A DNA stretch of 64,000 nucleotides from Nepenthes gracilis. Taxonomy: Eukaryota > Streptophyta > Magnoliopsida > Caryophyllales > Nepenthaceae. The notes beneath the pieces are model-generated. The model was not told the DNA's origin and searched no databases. It saw nothing but the letters and a program-made list of their open reading frames with translations. The stretch covers positions 3,776,001 through 3,840,000 of the forward strand of contig BSYO01000003.1 in the NCBI GenBank assembly GCA_033239525.1, read 5' to 3'. The translations under genes were made by a program, and so were the position numbers. The stretch's first letter is position 1. Each line of letters opens with the position of its first letter. Shown piece by piece: positions 26,431 through 38,100 of the stretch.

Positions 26431-27274
26431 CACCCTTTTCAATCTAAGTGGCTAAAATTATTGTGTTTTATCAATTAAATTCAACCTTTTTAATCTCATT
26501 TTGGGTATAGGAGCGAATAATTTTTGAATGAGAAGAAATTTAACCTGGTTAATGATACAAACAGTTGGGACATTCAAATTAACAAGGGCCTTATTGCATT
26601 TTTCCATTCTATTTTCACTCGTGATGGTAGAATTTCTAATCAAAAGTTCTTTATTTTTGACATTATCACTCACGATAAGCTATTTCAGCTTTGCCATACT
26701 TTATCCCACAATCACTCAAAAGTGCAGCATCTTTTCATTATAGCATTTCCAATCAAAATTGCCTGAAACTTTCTCCGCTTAAGTTATGCAACATCAATGT
26801 ACACATTTTTTAACTGGTTTAAAACAAATGATTTCAAAAGGAACCCTAAATGTATTTAAAACAGACCGCCCTAATACCGATACATAATGGACAACATTTA
26901 TATCAATAGTGCCTACGTTCAACAAACACTTTACCAATACTTACCTCAACTTGTTAGAATATTTTACGTTCTTTTAGTCTATTGATATGTTCAACAAATT
27001 AGGGTATTTAGTAGTCTATAAACAGTGTATTCTTTACATTGGACAATCGATCATTGATTATCCAAGTTCTATTCTTTACATCTTATTGCATTTGGCCAAG
27101 CTCAAGACAATGTATCTCATTGTTGAGGGGAAAACCATACCTATTTAGGTAACAGTCAGCTACATCCTTAAAATTTGAGAAGAAATATTTAAATGAAAAG
27201 GCAAAATTCTGAGTACATGTAGAACAGAGCAATAATTGTGAACTATCCCTCAGAGTACACATTCCGTGAAACTA
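26431..27274. mobile_element. 845-bp insertion in the duplicate, unidentified
   Basis: This is absent from the corresponding position of the functional copy (50973-50985). The flanks read AATGTC on the left and TATGTC on the right, suggesting a short target-site duplication. It contains a frame at 26524-26766 (starting MNEKKFNLVNDTNSWDIQIN) that I do not recognise. A deletion from the other copy is the alternative. Confidence 0.5.
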
Positions 27275-27358
27275 CTGAAATTATGTCGATAGGATATTCT
27301 AATTATAAATTTCGTCATCAATAATGGCAAAAGAAACTGAAAACGGTGGAAAAGAACA

Positions 27359-27646
27359 TTAGTCGACGGAAACGTACTTGCACGGATTAGGATACAATGC
27401 CAACAAGAAGAGAAGGACCAAGAGCACCACAGGCGCAAGCAGGAGGAACAGCCACGGCGGAGACAGGGGTCGGAGGAGGATCGGCAGTGTAAGGAAACCG
27501 TGAAGGCCACCAGCAGCATTGCTGATCTAGGGCTGAAACACTGGATGACGGAGCCGTACGACATTAATCAAGAGGCGGCGTTTGTCGTGTTCCTGACGGC
27601 GGCAATCAACAGGGTAGCCCCCGATCATGGAAGAGGTGTCATGCAT
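27359..27646 (-). pseudogene. Broken ARGOS/OSR-like small membrane protein gene
   Basis: Family knowledge: ARGOS, ARL and OSR proteins are short plant proteins with two membrane segments around a proline-rich PPLPPPP loop, and they promote organ growth. The minus strand encodes a matching C-terminal half in one frame (TLPILLRPLSPPWLFLLLAP, then VVLLVLLFLLALYPNP, ending CKYVSVD and TAA). The first membrane segment sits in another frame (CFSPRSAMLLVAFTVSL). Joining them needs a single-base correction near 27473. The first frame starts at an ATG at 27646 (MHDTSSMIGGYPVDCRRQEH), is basic, and hits a TAG before the membrane part. A TATATAAA box lies about 25-30 bp upstream (27670-27677). So it is an intronless gene with frameshifts, either a pseudogene or an assembly error. 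The next gene downstream on the minus strand is the duplicated NOL10 exon 1. Confidence 0.5.
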
Positions 27647-27669
27647 CGTTGTAAGGGAAACTGTTGCTG

Positions 27670-27677
27670 TTTATATA
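27670..27677 (-). promoter_or_regulatory. TATA box of the ARGOS-like locus
   Basis: TATATAAA on the minus strand, 24 bp upstream of the ATG at 27646, in a less AT-rich stretch with CT-rich sequence further upstream (27700-27790), which makes it stand out as a core promoter. Confidence 0.5.
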
Positions 27678-27849
27678 CGAGAGAAGGAGATGGGAAGAGA
27701 GGGAAAGACACTGAATTCGTGAGAACGGAAGTCGACTGCGTGGAAAAGGGACAGAGAGAGAGAGGGGGACGGAGATTTAATGCGAAGCGGACTTTGAAGG
27801 GGAGAATACCGTACGGCGTTACTGGTTAACTGTATTAATCAAAATTTCA

Positions 27850-28948
27850 TTATACTTTTCATAAAGGATTAAATATTGTAAAAATGTTAAATTTTTTATA
27901 TTTATTTTTCAACTTTTTTATCACAAATACTAATTTTATTAATTAATATCAAACTTTAATTTTTCTGAAATCATCGCATGATGGTATTATTAATTTCATA
28001 CCTAATTTTAACTTTTTTCACTCTTTTTATTCTTTTTTCATATTAAAATAATAATTTTGATATAATTATGTATATAATTAAATATATAAATAGAATTAAT
28101 TTTGTTTAAACCTTATATATATATATATATATATATATTAAATCATTCTTACAAATATTCAAATAATTTGAAAGTGGATATTTAAAATTTCTAAAATTAT
28201 CTAATTTTTGGTTTCCGAATGATGTTATTTAGGTTAGTAAAAGTGTCAAGAACACGCATATCAAACAAACTCAACCTTCATCCAATTTTATTTATGGTCC
28301 AGTTAAATTATCTCAATTTACATACTTCTATTAATTACATATATTTTTTAACTTAATACAAGCTTTAAGGTGTAAATTTTATGTTAAATCTAACTTTTCA
28401 AAATTAAGTTTAAAAAACGTTTTATTATTCGTAACTTATGAAAATATCACAAATTTAAAAATATAAGTTTCAAAAAAAATAGAATTAAATAATTTAGTTA
28501 TACATAAAACATTAGTCCTTCACACGATGGCAATGGAAAAAGGTACAAACACAAAAAATTATTCAATGCTTTTAAACTTCTAATTTACTTTATCATCTAA
28601 CCTTATTATATTCGACATATGTGACATATTTAAATGAAATAATATACATTCATCCATCTATTATACATGAAATTTATGACAAATAAATAGGACATTATTT
28701 GACTTAAAAATATCACTACAAAAACATTATAGTGAATTATAGCAAAAATTTGAGATACACAACAAAACCACGTTACAATAGGTCAATCCCATTACAAAAC
28801 CCCCCGTAAATAGCATCAAAATTAAATTATGAAGACAAGAAACTTTAATATACAAAAAAATCATAATAAATAGTAACTTGCTCTTTTTTCTTTGTACAAA
28901 AAAAAGCAATACCTGCTTAAATTAGTCGGATTAAGGCATTTTAAGTCC
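27850..28948. other. AT-rich stretch downstream of NOL10, with (AT)n
   Basis: This holds the NOL10 3' flank (its right end, on the minus strand) and an (AT)n run at about 28110-28138. No gene was recognised; the 28727-28909 frame has no family features. Confidence 0.5.
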
Positions 28949-31900
28949 TCAATGAATACCTCTTCCTCTTCCTTTTCGGTTCCAACCTCGACCTCTTCCT
29001 CTTCCTCCTCGACCTCGAGACCCGACTACCCTAACGGGCTTCAAACCTAAAGACTGGATTCCTCTTCTCTTTTCACGCTGCGGCCACCCCTCCTCGTCTT
29101 CCCTGTACTTGGCTGAACTTTTTGAAACGAAGGAGATCTCTCTTGATCCCCCAGGCCCCACCTTAACATCCCTTGGGATACTGGGCTGTTGGTCCTTCTG
29201 GAGGGCGGCAACCCTCACTCCCATTGGAAGATTGTCCTCCTTCGGGATTGATGTTTGGTTCAAAAATGCATCTGCATGCCAGTTGTCCTTCACTTCATAC
29301 AACCTGAAAATTTACAGAAAAATATGATCTATTAGCAAATACAAATGGTTTGCTTCTAACACCATACGCAAGGATTCATAATAGAAAAACAAACAAAATT
29401 ATAGGGAAAATGCAGATATCTACTGAATATGCATTGTCTCGATAGACATGGTATCTCATTTAACCATTAATACAAAAGGACCCACACAATAATAGATGGA
29501 TGAATGAGGTGACACATTAAAATGGGTGTCTAGGTGGTGGCAAAGATCTATGAGAGATTTCCAAAGATCCATTTTGTTTTTCTCCAATGTAACTTGAGAG
29601 AAGAACTGACAAACTCGGTTGAATAAAGTAATAATAACTTGAGATTTTTTACTGCTATAATGATTTGATTTCTACAAATTTATTCTAGCAAGATAACATT
29701 CTAGCTCTGTTTGATTCGCTACACCCTTTTGACAATTTTACAAATTAAAAGGGAAAACCGAACACATCATAGAGTTACCTTCGAGCCTGTGATCTCTTTT
29801 TAACTCTGTCATGGCCAGCAAGCTCATCCTCCGAAGCTGCTGAAGCATCAGAATCGCTTGAACCCTGACCACTGGCCTCCATAACAGGATCAAAGTAGTC
29901 TTCTATCAAAGAAGGCTTCTTCTCAGAAGCTACGGGATGCAGAGCCTTAAACTCCGTTGATTGTTCATCAATTTGAAAGTCCTGACAAGTAAAATTAAAA
30001 TTGATATCAGCAAAATAACAAGAATAAATATTGATAAAACTAGAGCTGTTTTGGTTCTCTCTGTGGCGCATATCTACCCAATGGCCAAAATTAAAAATTA
30101 ATGAAATAAATGATAGATATTAAATAACAATTTAAATCACTCGATGTAGTCTCCAACATTTTATCCACCAAACTTATAATATTAACCATTTAATATATAT
30201 GAAAGCCTTCCCATTAAAATGACCATAACAATACTCAGATAAAAACATGCACAATGCCTAGAGAACTAATATTAAACTTTCAGTTACCGTTAGAACTTAA
30301 TCTTTCACTCCAAAATCTACACTGAATGTTGTTAAAGGTAGTAGCAATTACTTTTGGTACGAGCCACTAATACAGCTTGAACTCGACAGAGTTAGCAGAT
30401 TTTGGGTCAAAAAAATTATGTACATGGATTGACAAGGCTCGACAAATCTCTAATAAAATGATTGCCTAAAACATTAACCTGCTCAACAGATCACTGGTGC
30501 AAAGAATCCAACTGATAAGGTTTTCATGTCTGTAAGGCTCAGCACATGCCTAGTAAAATGAATTGCCTAAAACATTAACCCACTCAGAGGATAACTGATG
30601 CAAAGAATCCATCTGATTAGTTTTTTATGCCTGCAGTCATCCCATTTAATAAGTACATTAACTAAGTATAGTATGTCCATGAAAACAATTTAAGCCAAAT
30701 TAAGAATAATATCCATAATTTAGACACAGCTTATAGGTCAAATGTGATGATGATGCAAAGAGTCCAATGCACAAAGCTCCTACTATACACGGGATCTAAA
30801 AAAAGATCAGACTATTTTTAGATCTATTATACAGGATTTTATCTTTCATTATGAATGAGGCTATTTCTACAACTTAAACCTGTATCTATATTAATAATAA
30901 ATACAGAAAGACACAAAGTTATTAATGGGTTGGCAAGACTACTCACATTCAGGTTGATGCTTTCTTATAAGAACTTAATTTGGCACAATCCCTAAACAAT
31001 ATAATTTTTTTTTCTTTTGATAGGTAAGATGGGGACTAGCCTGGCCAGGTGGGTAGCCAACTACAACACTACTGTTGATTTCCTTTATCCAAAGACAATA
31101 TAACTCAACATGATTGCCAACACAATTCTTCCTATTCGAGTGGGTCATTTCAAGAGCCATAAAGGATTTGAGTATTGGTTGGCTGGGCCATAATTGAAGT
31201 AACTGTGCATGGTAGCATGAAATTCAACACCATAAACAACCCAAGAGCAATATATGCATAAGATCACTTCAGGAAGAGGAATGAAGACATCGATGTATTA
31301 AAGTTTAACAATACCTCATTTCTGAACATCTCTTCAAATCTTGGATCTTTAAGAATCTCGCTGGACATTCCTTTCCTTTTCTTGGATGCTTTCTTATCGG
31401 CCTGATCAGCATCTTTCATTTCATTTTCAGCTTCATTATTCATAAGACGAGCTGCAAGATCCCGGTTAACTTTAGGTAGTTTTCTCCTCAGCTGTTTAAA
31501 AAAAAAAAACACAGAGATTAGAGAAAGCACAGGGGTAGATCAAAAGAAGGCAAATATACAACTATCCGCACTATATGCATATGTGAAATGAAGTATTTCT
31601 GCACATGCTGTCGTTAATAATTAAAATCTGGCCTAACAACTACAAAACAAGCAAACAAAAAAGAGGGAAAGGATATTCGACAGTAGTGAGTTGAGCACGA
31701 CCAAGTGGCATGGCTTTATGCCATATTCAATCACATTTTCCACGTAAAACAGAGAACAGATGCATCATAAAACTTGTATTGTGTGCCTTTCTTGGGTATT
31801 AAGCAAAGCAGTGTGGATGCAATGCTCAACATGCAAACCTTGATACGAACTCTTCCTTGTACCCAAACAACCTGACAACTATAACTTAATAGCTTCTCAG

Positions 31901-32110
31901 TAGATGACCATCTTCCTTTCTGTTTTGATCCATTCCACAGTAATTGCCCTATATAACTAATGAATGAGGCCCCCAAACGACCTATCAGTGATAAAGGAGG
32001 CAGGGGGGAAAGATGGCCTCTATAATTCTGATGCAGGGAAGGGAAAATAGAAGAAGGAAAGAAAAAGAAAGAGGAAAGGGGGAGAAACTGAGAGGAGAAC
32101 AAAAAAAATA

Positions 32111-32145
<35 letters not shown>

Positions 32146-35100
32146 AGAGGTTATGGGGGAGGAAGGAGAATCACAAGTTCTTAATATTAATTCAATTTTT
32201 CAATGACTACACAAGCAATAAAGTTAAGATTCTTATATAAAGACACCCTACTCTTAAGTTAATTAGAAAAAATATAATTTTCTAATTAACAATGATCAAA
32301 AATAAGGAAAAACATAAAAGCTAAATTTAACATTTCTAAAATATCCTTAGACTACCAAAATTACAAAATTTTAGGAATCTTCATAATATTACAAAACATG
32401 AAAACAAACCAATTAAATTAAAATCAAGTATTTTTCAAATAAAATCAAATCCCTCTAATATTTTTAAGATGTCCACATCAATTCTCAAGGGGTCACAGAG
32501 ACTCGACCCCATAGCACAAGGCTGCTATTCTCAATCTTACAACCATAAGCCAAGTGATTATACAATTCTTTGCTGACGCTTGGGGACATGCAAGTGGTGG
32601 TAGAAATATGATAGCTCTAACTCCTATAAGATGAGAGAATCTCGACCACGGTGATGGTCAATCTTGCGGACTTTAGAACTCTGACATGTCTACATTTAAT
32701 TGTTGTAGTGTATCGCTAGAAATCCAATTACACTATGAATCTAGCTGACCAACCCAACGAACAAGGAAGCATTGAATCATTTTATCTTTGGTAAACACAT
32801 TTTGCCTATCTAAAATAGCATTAATTGCATATTTGTATGCCAGTAGGCTAGTAATTGGGGTGTAATGGAAAGGTTTAAATATTTGACTCATCAGGAGGAA
32901 CTAAAATCAAAACATCTCATGAGTTGAGACTATTTTTGTAAGAACATTGAAAGTATGCTGAAAAACAATGTGAGATGGAATATCAATAATATAAATATTT
33001 CATCAAACTTGCTGTAAAATTTTAAATAAATTAGCAATATAGGCTTGCAATTTAGCAACAAGGCTAGGTGGGCACGGTTTTGGTCAAAACTGAATCATGA
33101 CATAATCTCTAATAATAAATTCAACCTACCTTTTATGCACATTAGCTCAAAGTTTACATGATAAATTATATGGTCCAATTGTTTATTGACCTCGATATGC
33201 AAGGGATGAAGGCATTATATAACTACTTTGGCAAACATTGAAACACTAGTATGCAAAAATATATGGATAAGGACTACATGTTTCTTTGGTTTATAACTAT
33301 AAATAATCTCAAATAGACTCATGCATATAGATCTATTCGCAAAACTATTATATACAAGCTGGGCCATAGGGAGAAGCAAATCCTAGTTCCTTGGGTTTTC
33401 TAGAGCCAAATATTTTAATAGGTTACCTACACTCTAATTAACAAGCCCAATTTGGCCATTTGTCTGTGAGTGGTACTAAATGGTAAACTTAGGTTTGGAG
33501 CCAACCACGTGTCATAGGATTATCTAAAAAAGACTAGTAAAATGAACATTTCTATTAGATGTATTAGCCTTTGAAAGACCATACAATTTGAGAACCACAT
33601 CAAAATAAAGTCCGGCAATGCAAGAAGTATCATAAGTTTTACTCAACAAATAACGAGGGCCACTTTTGACAAATGGTCCACAACCAAAAAAATCAAGTAA
33701 TGCTTCTTCAGGATACGTGGGAGTCCTAACACAGTCCATGCTCTCATCCTATAAAGATCTATCTTTCTTAAGCATCACAAGAGCTAGTATTGCACATGGA
33801 CTTAGATTTCACAAATGAACCTCTTGTAAAGGAGTTTCTTTCCTTCGAAGCTCAGCATGTTCAGTGAGATTTATCCTCAAATGAGAAAAATATAGGATAG
33901 ATAAGCACCGGAAAAAATCTACGGCATGCTAAATGTCATATAAAAACAATAGGTTATTTGGGATGTCCTTAGAGAAGACAACATTAAAGTCATAAAGGAC
34001 CTGATGACCTTCCTCAGGAACCACATCTGCTGCTATGGACTGAAGGAATTTCTAGAACAACCAAAGCAAACACAATAGACTTGGCCACAATTGTATGCTC
34101 AAACTTTATAAGGCTAATAATATGCACTCCTTTTGTCCCAAATGGATGACAGGTTTTGAAGGAAAAGGGTGGAGATAAATATTCTTGCCCTTATGCACAA
34201 AGGAGCATAAGTAGAAGTGACCTTGGATTGTCACATTAGGGTCGACGTAAAATGACATGACCCATATGTATAGAAATGATATCATACCAAATATCATCCT
34301 TATACTCTAAGAATTGAATAGATATAAGACAACATTCCTTAACTGCTATAGAAAATGTATCAATCCAAGAGACGTTATACGGATTAAGATGTGGGACAAC
34401 TTTCAACCTAAGATAAAAAATAATATTAGCTGAGACAGTATTGATACAATTATCTTTATTTGCAATGATTTTACAAGCCTTCTTATTAACATTGACCTAA
34501 GTACGGAAGATGGCATGATGACACTTGTCATCGGTTTCTTCGGATTGGGTCAAAGTGAATCACACAACACCCATTAGTAATGTGCCAGGTAATGGAAGAT
34601 GAGATCCTATACTAGAGGAAATAGTCCCATTGCAACCTGAGCGGGTATCATCCTTATTATTATTCAAGTCATCAAACTCTCTTATCCAATTCCTGACAAA
34701 AGCATATTTATCTTGAAAAATGAATGACATATCTAGATTCGCCAAGGAATAGTGAATCAATTGTAGACAATCCAAAAGTGGCTGCTGTGCTTGTTGGATT
34801 GTACTCAATGTAACCTGCAGCAATAGAACTAGGCTCAAATAAAAGGCATACTAGTCATAGTAACTTAGTGGATGGCTCTCGAAAGGCTTCATCTTTTCCT
34901 GTAAATAGGACACGGCAATAAAGTAGTGTTTCTAGAATTACTCTCAGAATTGGCAAACAGTTCTCTCTCTCATGATACTTGTGTGAGTGCTCTCTCTCTC
35001 TCTCTCTCTTTTCGCTCGACCACTCACGCTTGTGCTCTCTTCAATCTCTCGATGAATCAAACTTCTCAGACCGCAGTTCTCTATTTATTCTCTTTATTGT

Positions 35101-38100
35101 GTAGGATTGAAAGGAGTTGAAAATAGGGTTTCGGGTTTTGTAGTGGATTATGTTGGGAGATGGGAGTTTGGTCAGAAAATGTTTTGGCTTGTGGTTTTGG
35201 AGACAGTGGGTTAAGGCAAAGAAACTCTTCTACATCCAGCAACAGATTTTGTAAAGAATTTTTTTTTTTACCACCTCTTCAAAGAAATATGATTTTCTAT
35301 TGCAAGATATGAGCACGAAGGACTTTTGTGATTGGAAGTATCACAGTGAGGCAATGGGTTGCTCTGGCTTTTAGCAAGAAGGTAGCTTGGGTTTTCAGTG
35401 AGAATTTGCTACAATTTTTGGATTTGGATTGTGGCGGGAGAGGTTGGGCATATTTGGTGGTGGTGGAGCTTGGTCAGTGGTGGTTGTCGTTTAAGTAGTG
35501 ATACGCCAAGGAAACCTTGGTCTCTGATACCAAATTTAATACAGAGAAAGGAAAATAAAGGAAGGGAAGAAGAAAAGAAAGGTTGGGAAAGAAACAAAGA
35601 AGAGAACAGAGAAAGGGAGAAGCAGAGATCACCAATAAGTAGGAAAGAGAATTACAATTTTTTAATATAAATTCAATTCATCAGTGACTCCTAAACAATA
35701 AAACTAAGGTCCATATATAAAGGCACTATGCTTCTAGGTTAATTAAGTTACAAACATAATTTCCACATTAACAATAACCTAAAATAATAAAATAATAAAA
35801 GCTAAATATAATATTCTTAAAAGTATGCTAGGGTTACCAAAATTACAAAATTCTCAAAATTTGTAGGATATTACAAAATATAGAAACAAATAAATTCAAT
35901 TAAAATTAAATCTCTCTCAAATGAAAACAAATCTTTCTAATATCTTTGAGATGTCCACGTCACCTCCCACGCTGACTTTTTGCTATAATTCAAAATAACT
36001 AAGAATTGCAAGATAAAGAGTATATATGTTTACAGATAGTCCCAGAAAATGACAATTACTATCAGAACTTCTAATTAAAAAAGGGAGAACTCCAACACAT
36101 ACTGAAAGGCATGCAATGTTATTCCACAACACTAAAACCAGAGAAGAAAAGAAAAATACTAAAACCTATTATTCAAATCAAGAACTAGCCAGTATTCCCA
36201 ACAAGGTTGTATATACTTCGAAGGGATGTAGAAAAGTAACAAAAACCAGAAGTAGAATTTGTTTTTTTCAATTTTCACAAGTAATAACTCTATAATAGTT
36301 AGAAATGAAGGCCCATGGGGTCACTATTTAATTTACAAGATTCAATTCAATACTGCAAAATCACAGACGTCCACTTGAATACATCACTAGATAACCAGAA
36401 TCCATGTTATTACTCATCACTTTTCCAATTTTAAGTTATTTCTTTTTTTGGAGAGGATAGAAGATTGGATATTGAACACTCCAACAGATACAAGCAGGAA
36501 TTAATGAAAATGCTACTTCACCATACAGATATTAGCATCTTGCAAAATACATGGTCAGGCAAGAAGTTTCCTGGTAACTTTAGTCAGCAAAACAATTCAT
36601 CACTCAGGAATATGGAATTACTTGGAGTTAATGAATTCAACAAGAGCACCACAATTTTTCATTGTAAGAACTAACCGCAATTCGTGTATTGGCCATTTGT
36701 TCCAGTTTCTCCTTCTTTTTCTGCTCAATATATTCATCATATGCAAATGGATCTACAATTGCCTTTGCCTACAGAAAATAGAAAAGGGCATTTCAATTCC
36801 CAAGATCATTTATTCCAATATAACTTTTCAATAAAGCATAAATCTTGTATCCTAGATAAAGCACCCCAGGGTACCAAGGAACCAGGAAAAAGAATGCAAG
36901 AGTATAAAAAGAAAAGATCTTTATAATGTCTCGGAAAATCAATTTTTCTAAAATGACACATCATCATAGGAACTAGTTTCAGAAGTTAATGGTCCTTGTT
37001 CCTTTCTCTATCAGCCCAAGGGAAACAGAAGAAATTTATTCAAAGTCGCATCATATATTTTTCAATATGTAGCATGCAAAGATGAGAATACTTCATCCAT
37101 TAGAAGAAAAAAAATGGTTCAGACACAGAGTCCAATTTAGAAGTTTTAAATAATGAACAACATTAAGCAGTTTGACAAGCCTACCACAGCACAAAATGAA
37201 GTATTCCAGGACTCAGTCTCAAAAGCTTCTCTAGAATCTTAGACACAAATTTTCTCAAAAAATAATGACAATCAAAAACATTATTCGTATAAAGCCAGCT
37301 CCACATTTACCCCATCTCCTTGAGTAATCCATGCCTTTGTATCATATATACTAAATTTAGACAAAGTAGAAAAAACATGTTCAACCAGAAGTGTAAGTAA
37401 GAAACATTAGGGCTATAAAAGAACTAAGCTATACAATCTACTCAAGAACAGGCTCCGGCAAAGCTCATTTGACGATAAATCAAGTAAGTTCATGAGCTTA
37501 ATCAAGCTCAAACATAGTCAAGGTTGACTCATTTAAGTTCCTGAACATCAATTTTGTGTACTCGTTTACTGTCATGCATGTGTTCATTAAACATTCATCC
37601 AAAAGCTTTTCTATTTAAATTATTGTGCTTGCATATGCTTGTTAATAGCTCATTTATTTGTGCTTGTTCATATACAAGCTTGATAATAGCATGTTTATTA
37701 TACATTTTGAACTTAATATGGGCATGCTTAATTAAAAGCTTGGTTTGTTCAATATTCAAACAATCGCTCAGTCACCGGCTTCAGCTAGCAGCATTGGCCA
37801 AATTTGAACACTGATCTCTAAAGCTTGTTAAGGCTTGAGATTGACTATATACAGAGCCAGACTGAACCTACAAGTACTTGGCTCAACTTGATTACAGCAG
37901 TAGAAACCAACACTATAAGGCTGCCCACAAAGGGTTCCCCAACAAGAGCCAACAAATACAGCCTTCAAGAATTCGGAAATATTTTCCCCTCACAACAGAC
38001 ATTTATCAATTAACATCCAATCCAAGAATTCAATTCAAGCAAATAAAATTGAAGCATCACCCGCTTGTACAATCGGTAGTCAATAAAGAAACCATGCATA

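Larger units (their letters stand above)
25265..27382 (-). repeat. Partial duplicate of NOL10 5' region (intron 1 start, exon 1, promoter)
   Basis: 25265-26430 and 27275-27382 align by eye, in the same orientation, with 49799-51078. The duplicate includes the start of intron 1, exon 1, the leader and about 800 bp of upstream DNA. It is interrupted by about 845 bp (26430-27275) that the functional copy lacks. It lies about 1.6 kb beyond the 3' end of the real gene, so it is the remnant of a tandem copy in the same direction. Similarity ends sharply at GTACTTGCAC in both copies. Confidence 0.5.
32029..35962 (-). mobile_element. Ty3/gypsy retrotransposon in NOL10 intron 13, internally deleted
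   Basis: Two direct repeats bound it: 32029-32480 (3' LTR) and 35537-35962 (5' LTR), both reading TGA(C/T)GTGGACATC at their minus-strand start. A PBS (35521-35532) follows the 5' LTR. Inside, on the minus strand, is a degenerate protease region (about 34120-34500: LRLKVVPHLNPYNVSWIDTF, YKDDIWYDIISIHMGHVIL). Next comes the N-terminal part of reverse transcriptase (about 33740-34060: FNVVFSKDIPNNLL, LTEHAELRRKETPLQEV). Sequence then jumps directly to integrase (about 33340-33720: FDVVLKLYGL, then YHSQTNGQ and NPRN*DLLLPMAQLVYN). So most of RT, all RNase H and the integrase N-terminus are deleted, and stops are present. A gag-like frame lies at 34560-34838. It has the same orientation as the host gene. 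Possible target-site copies CCTCT/CCTCC are imperfect. Confidence 0.5.

Noticed and set aside
27500..27829. 109-codon + strand ORF
   Set aside because: Antisense shadow of the ARGOS-like locus, whose minus strand has a TATA box and a recognisable membrane domain.
31731..32102. 123-codon minus-strand ORF in NOL10 intron 13
   Set aside because: No recognisable motif; it runs into the CT-rich end of the gypsy LTR and is not bounded by splice sites that fit NOL10.
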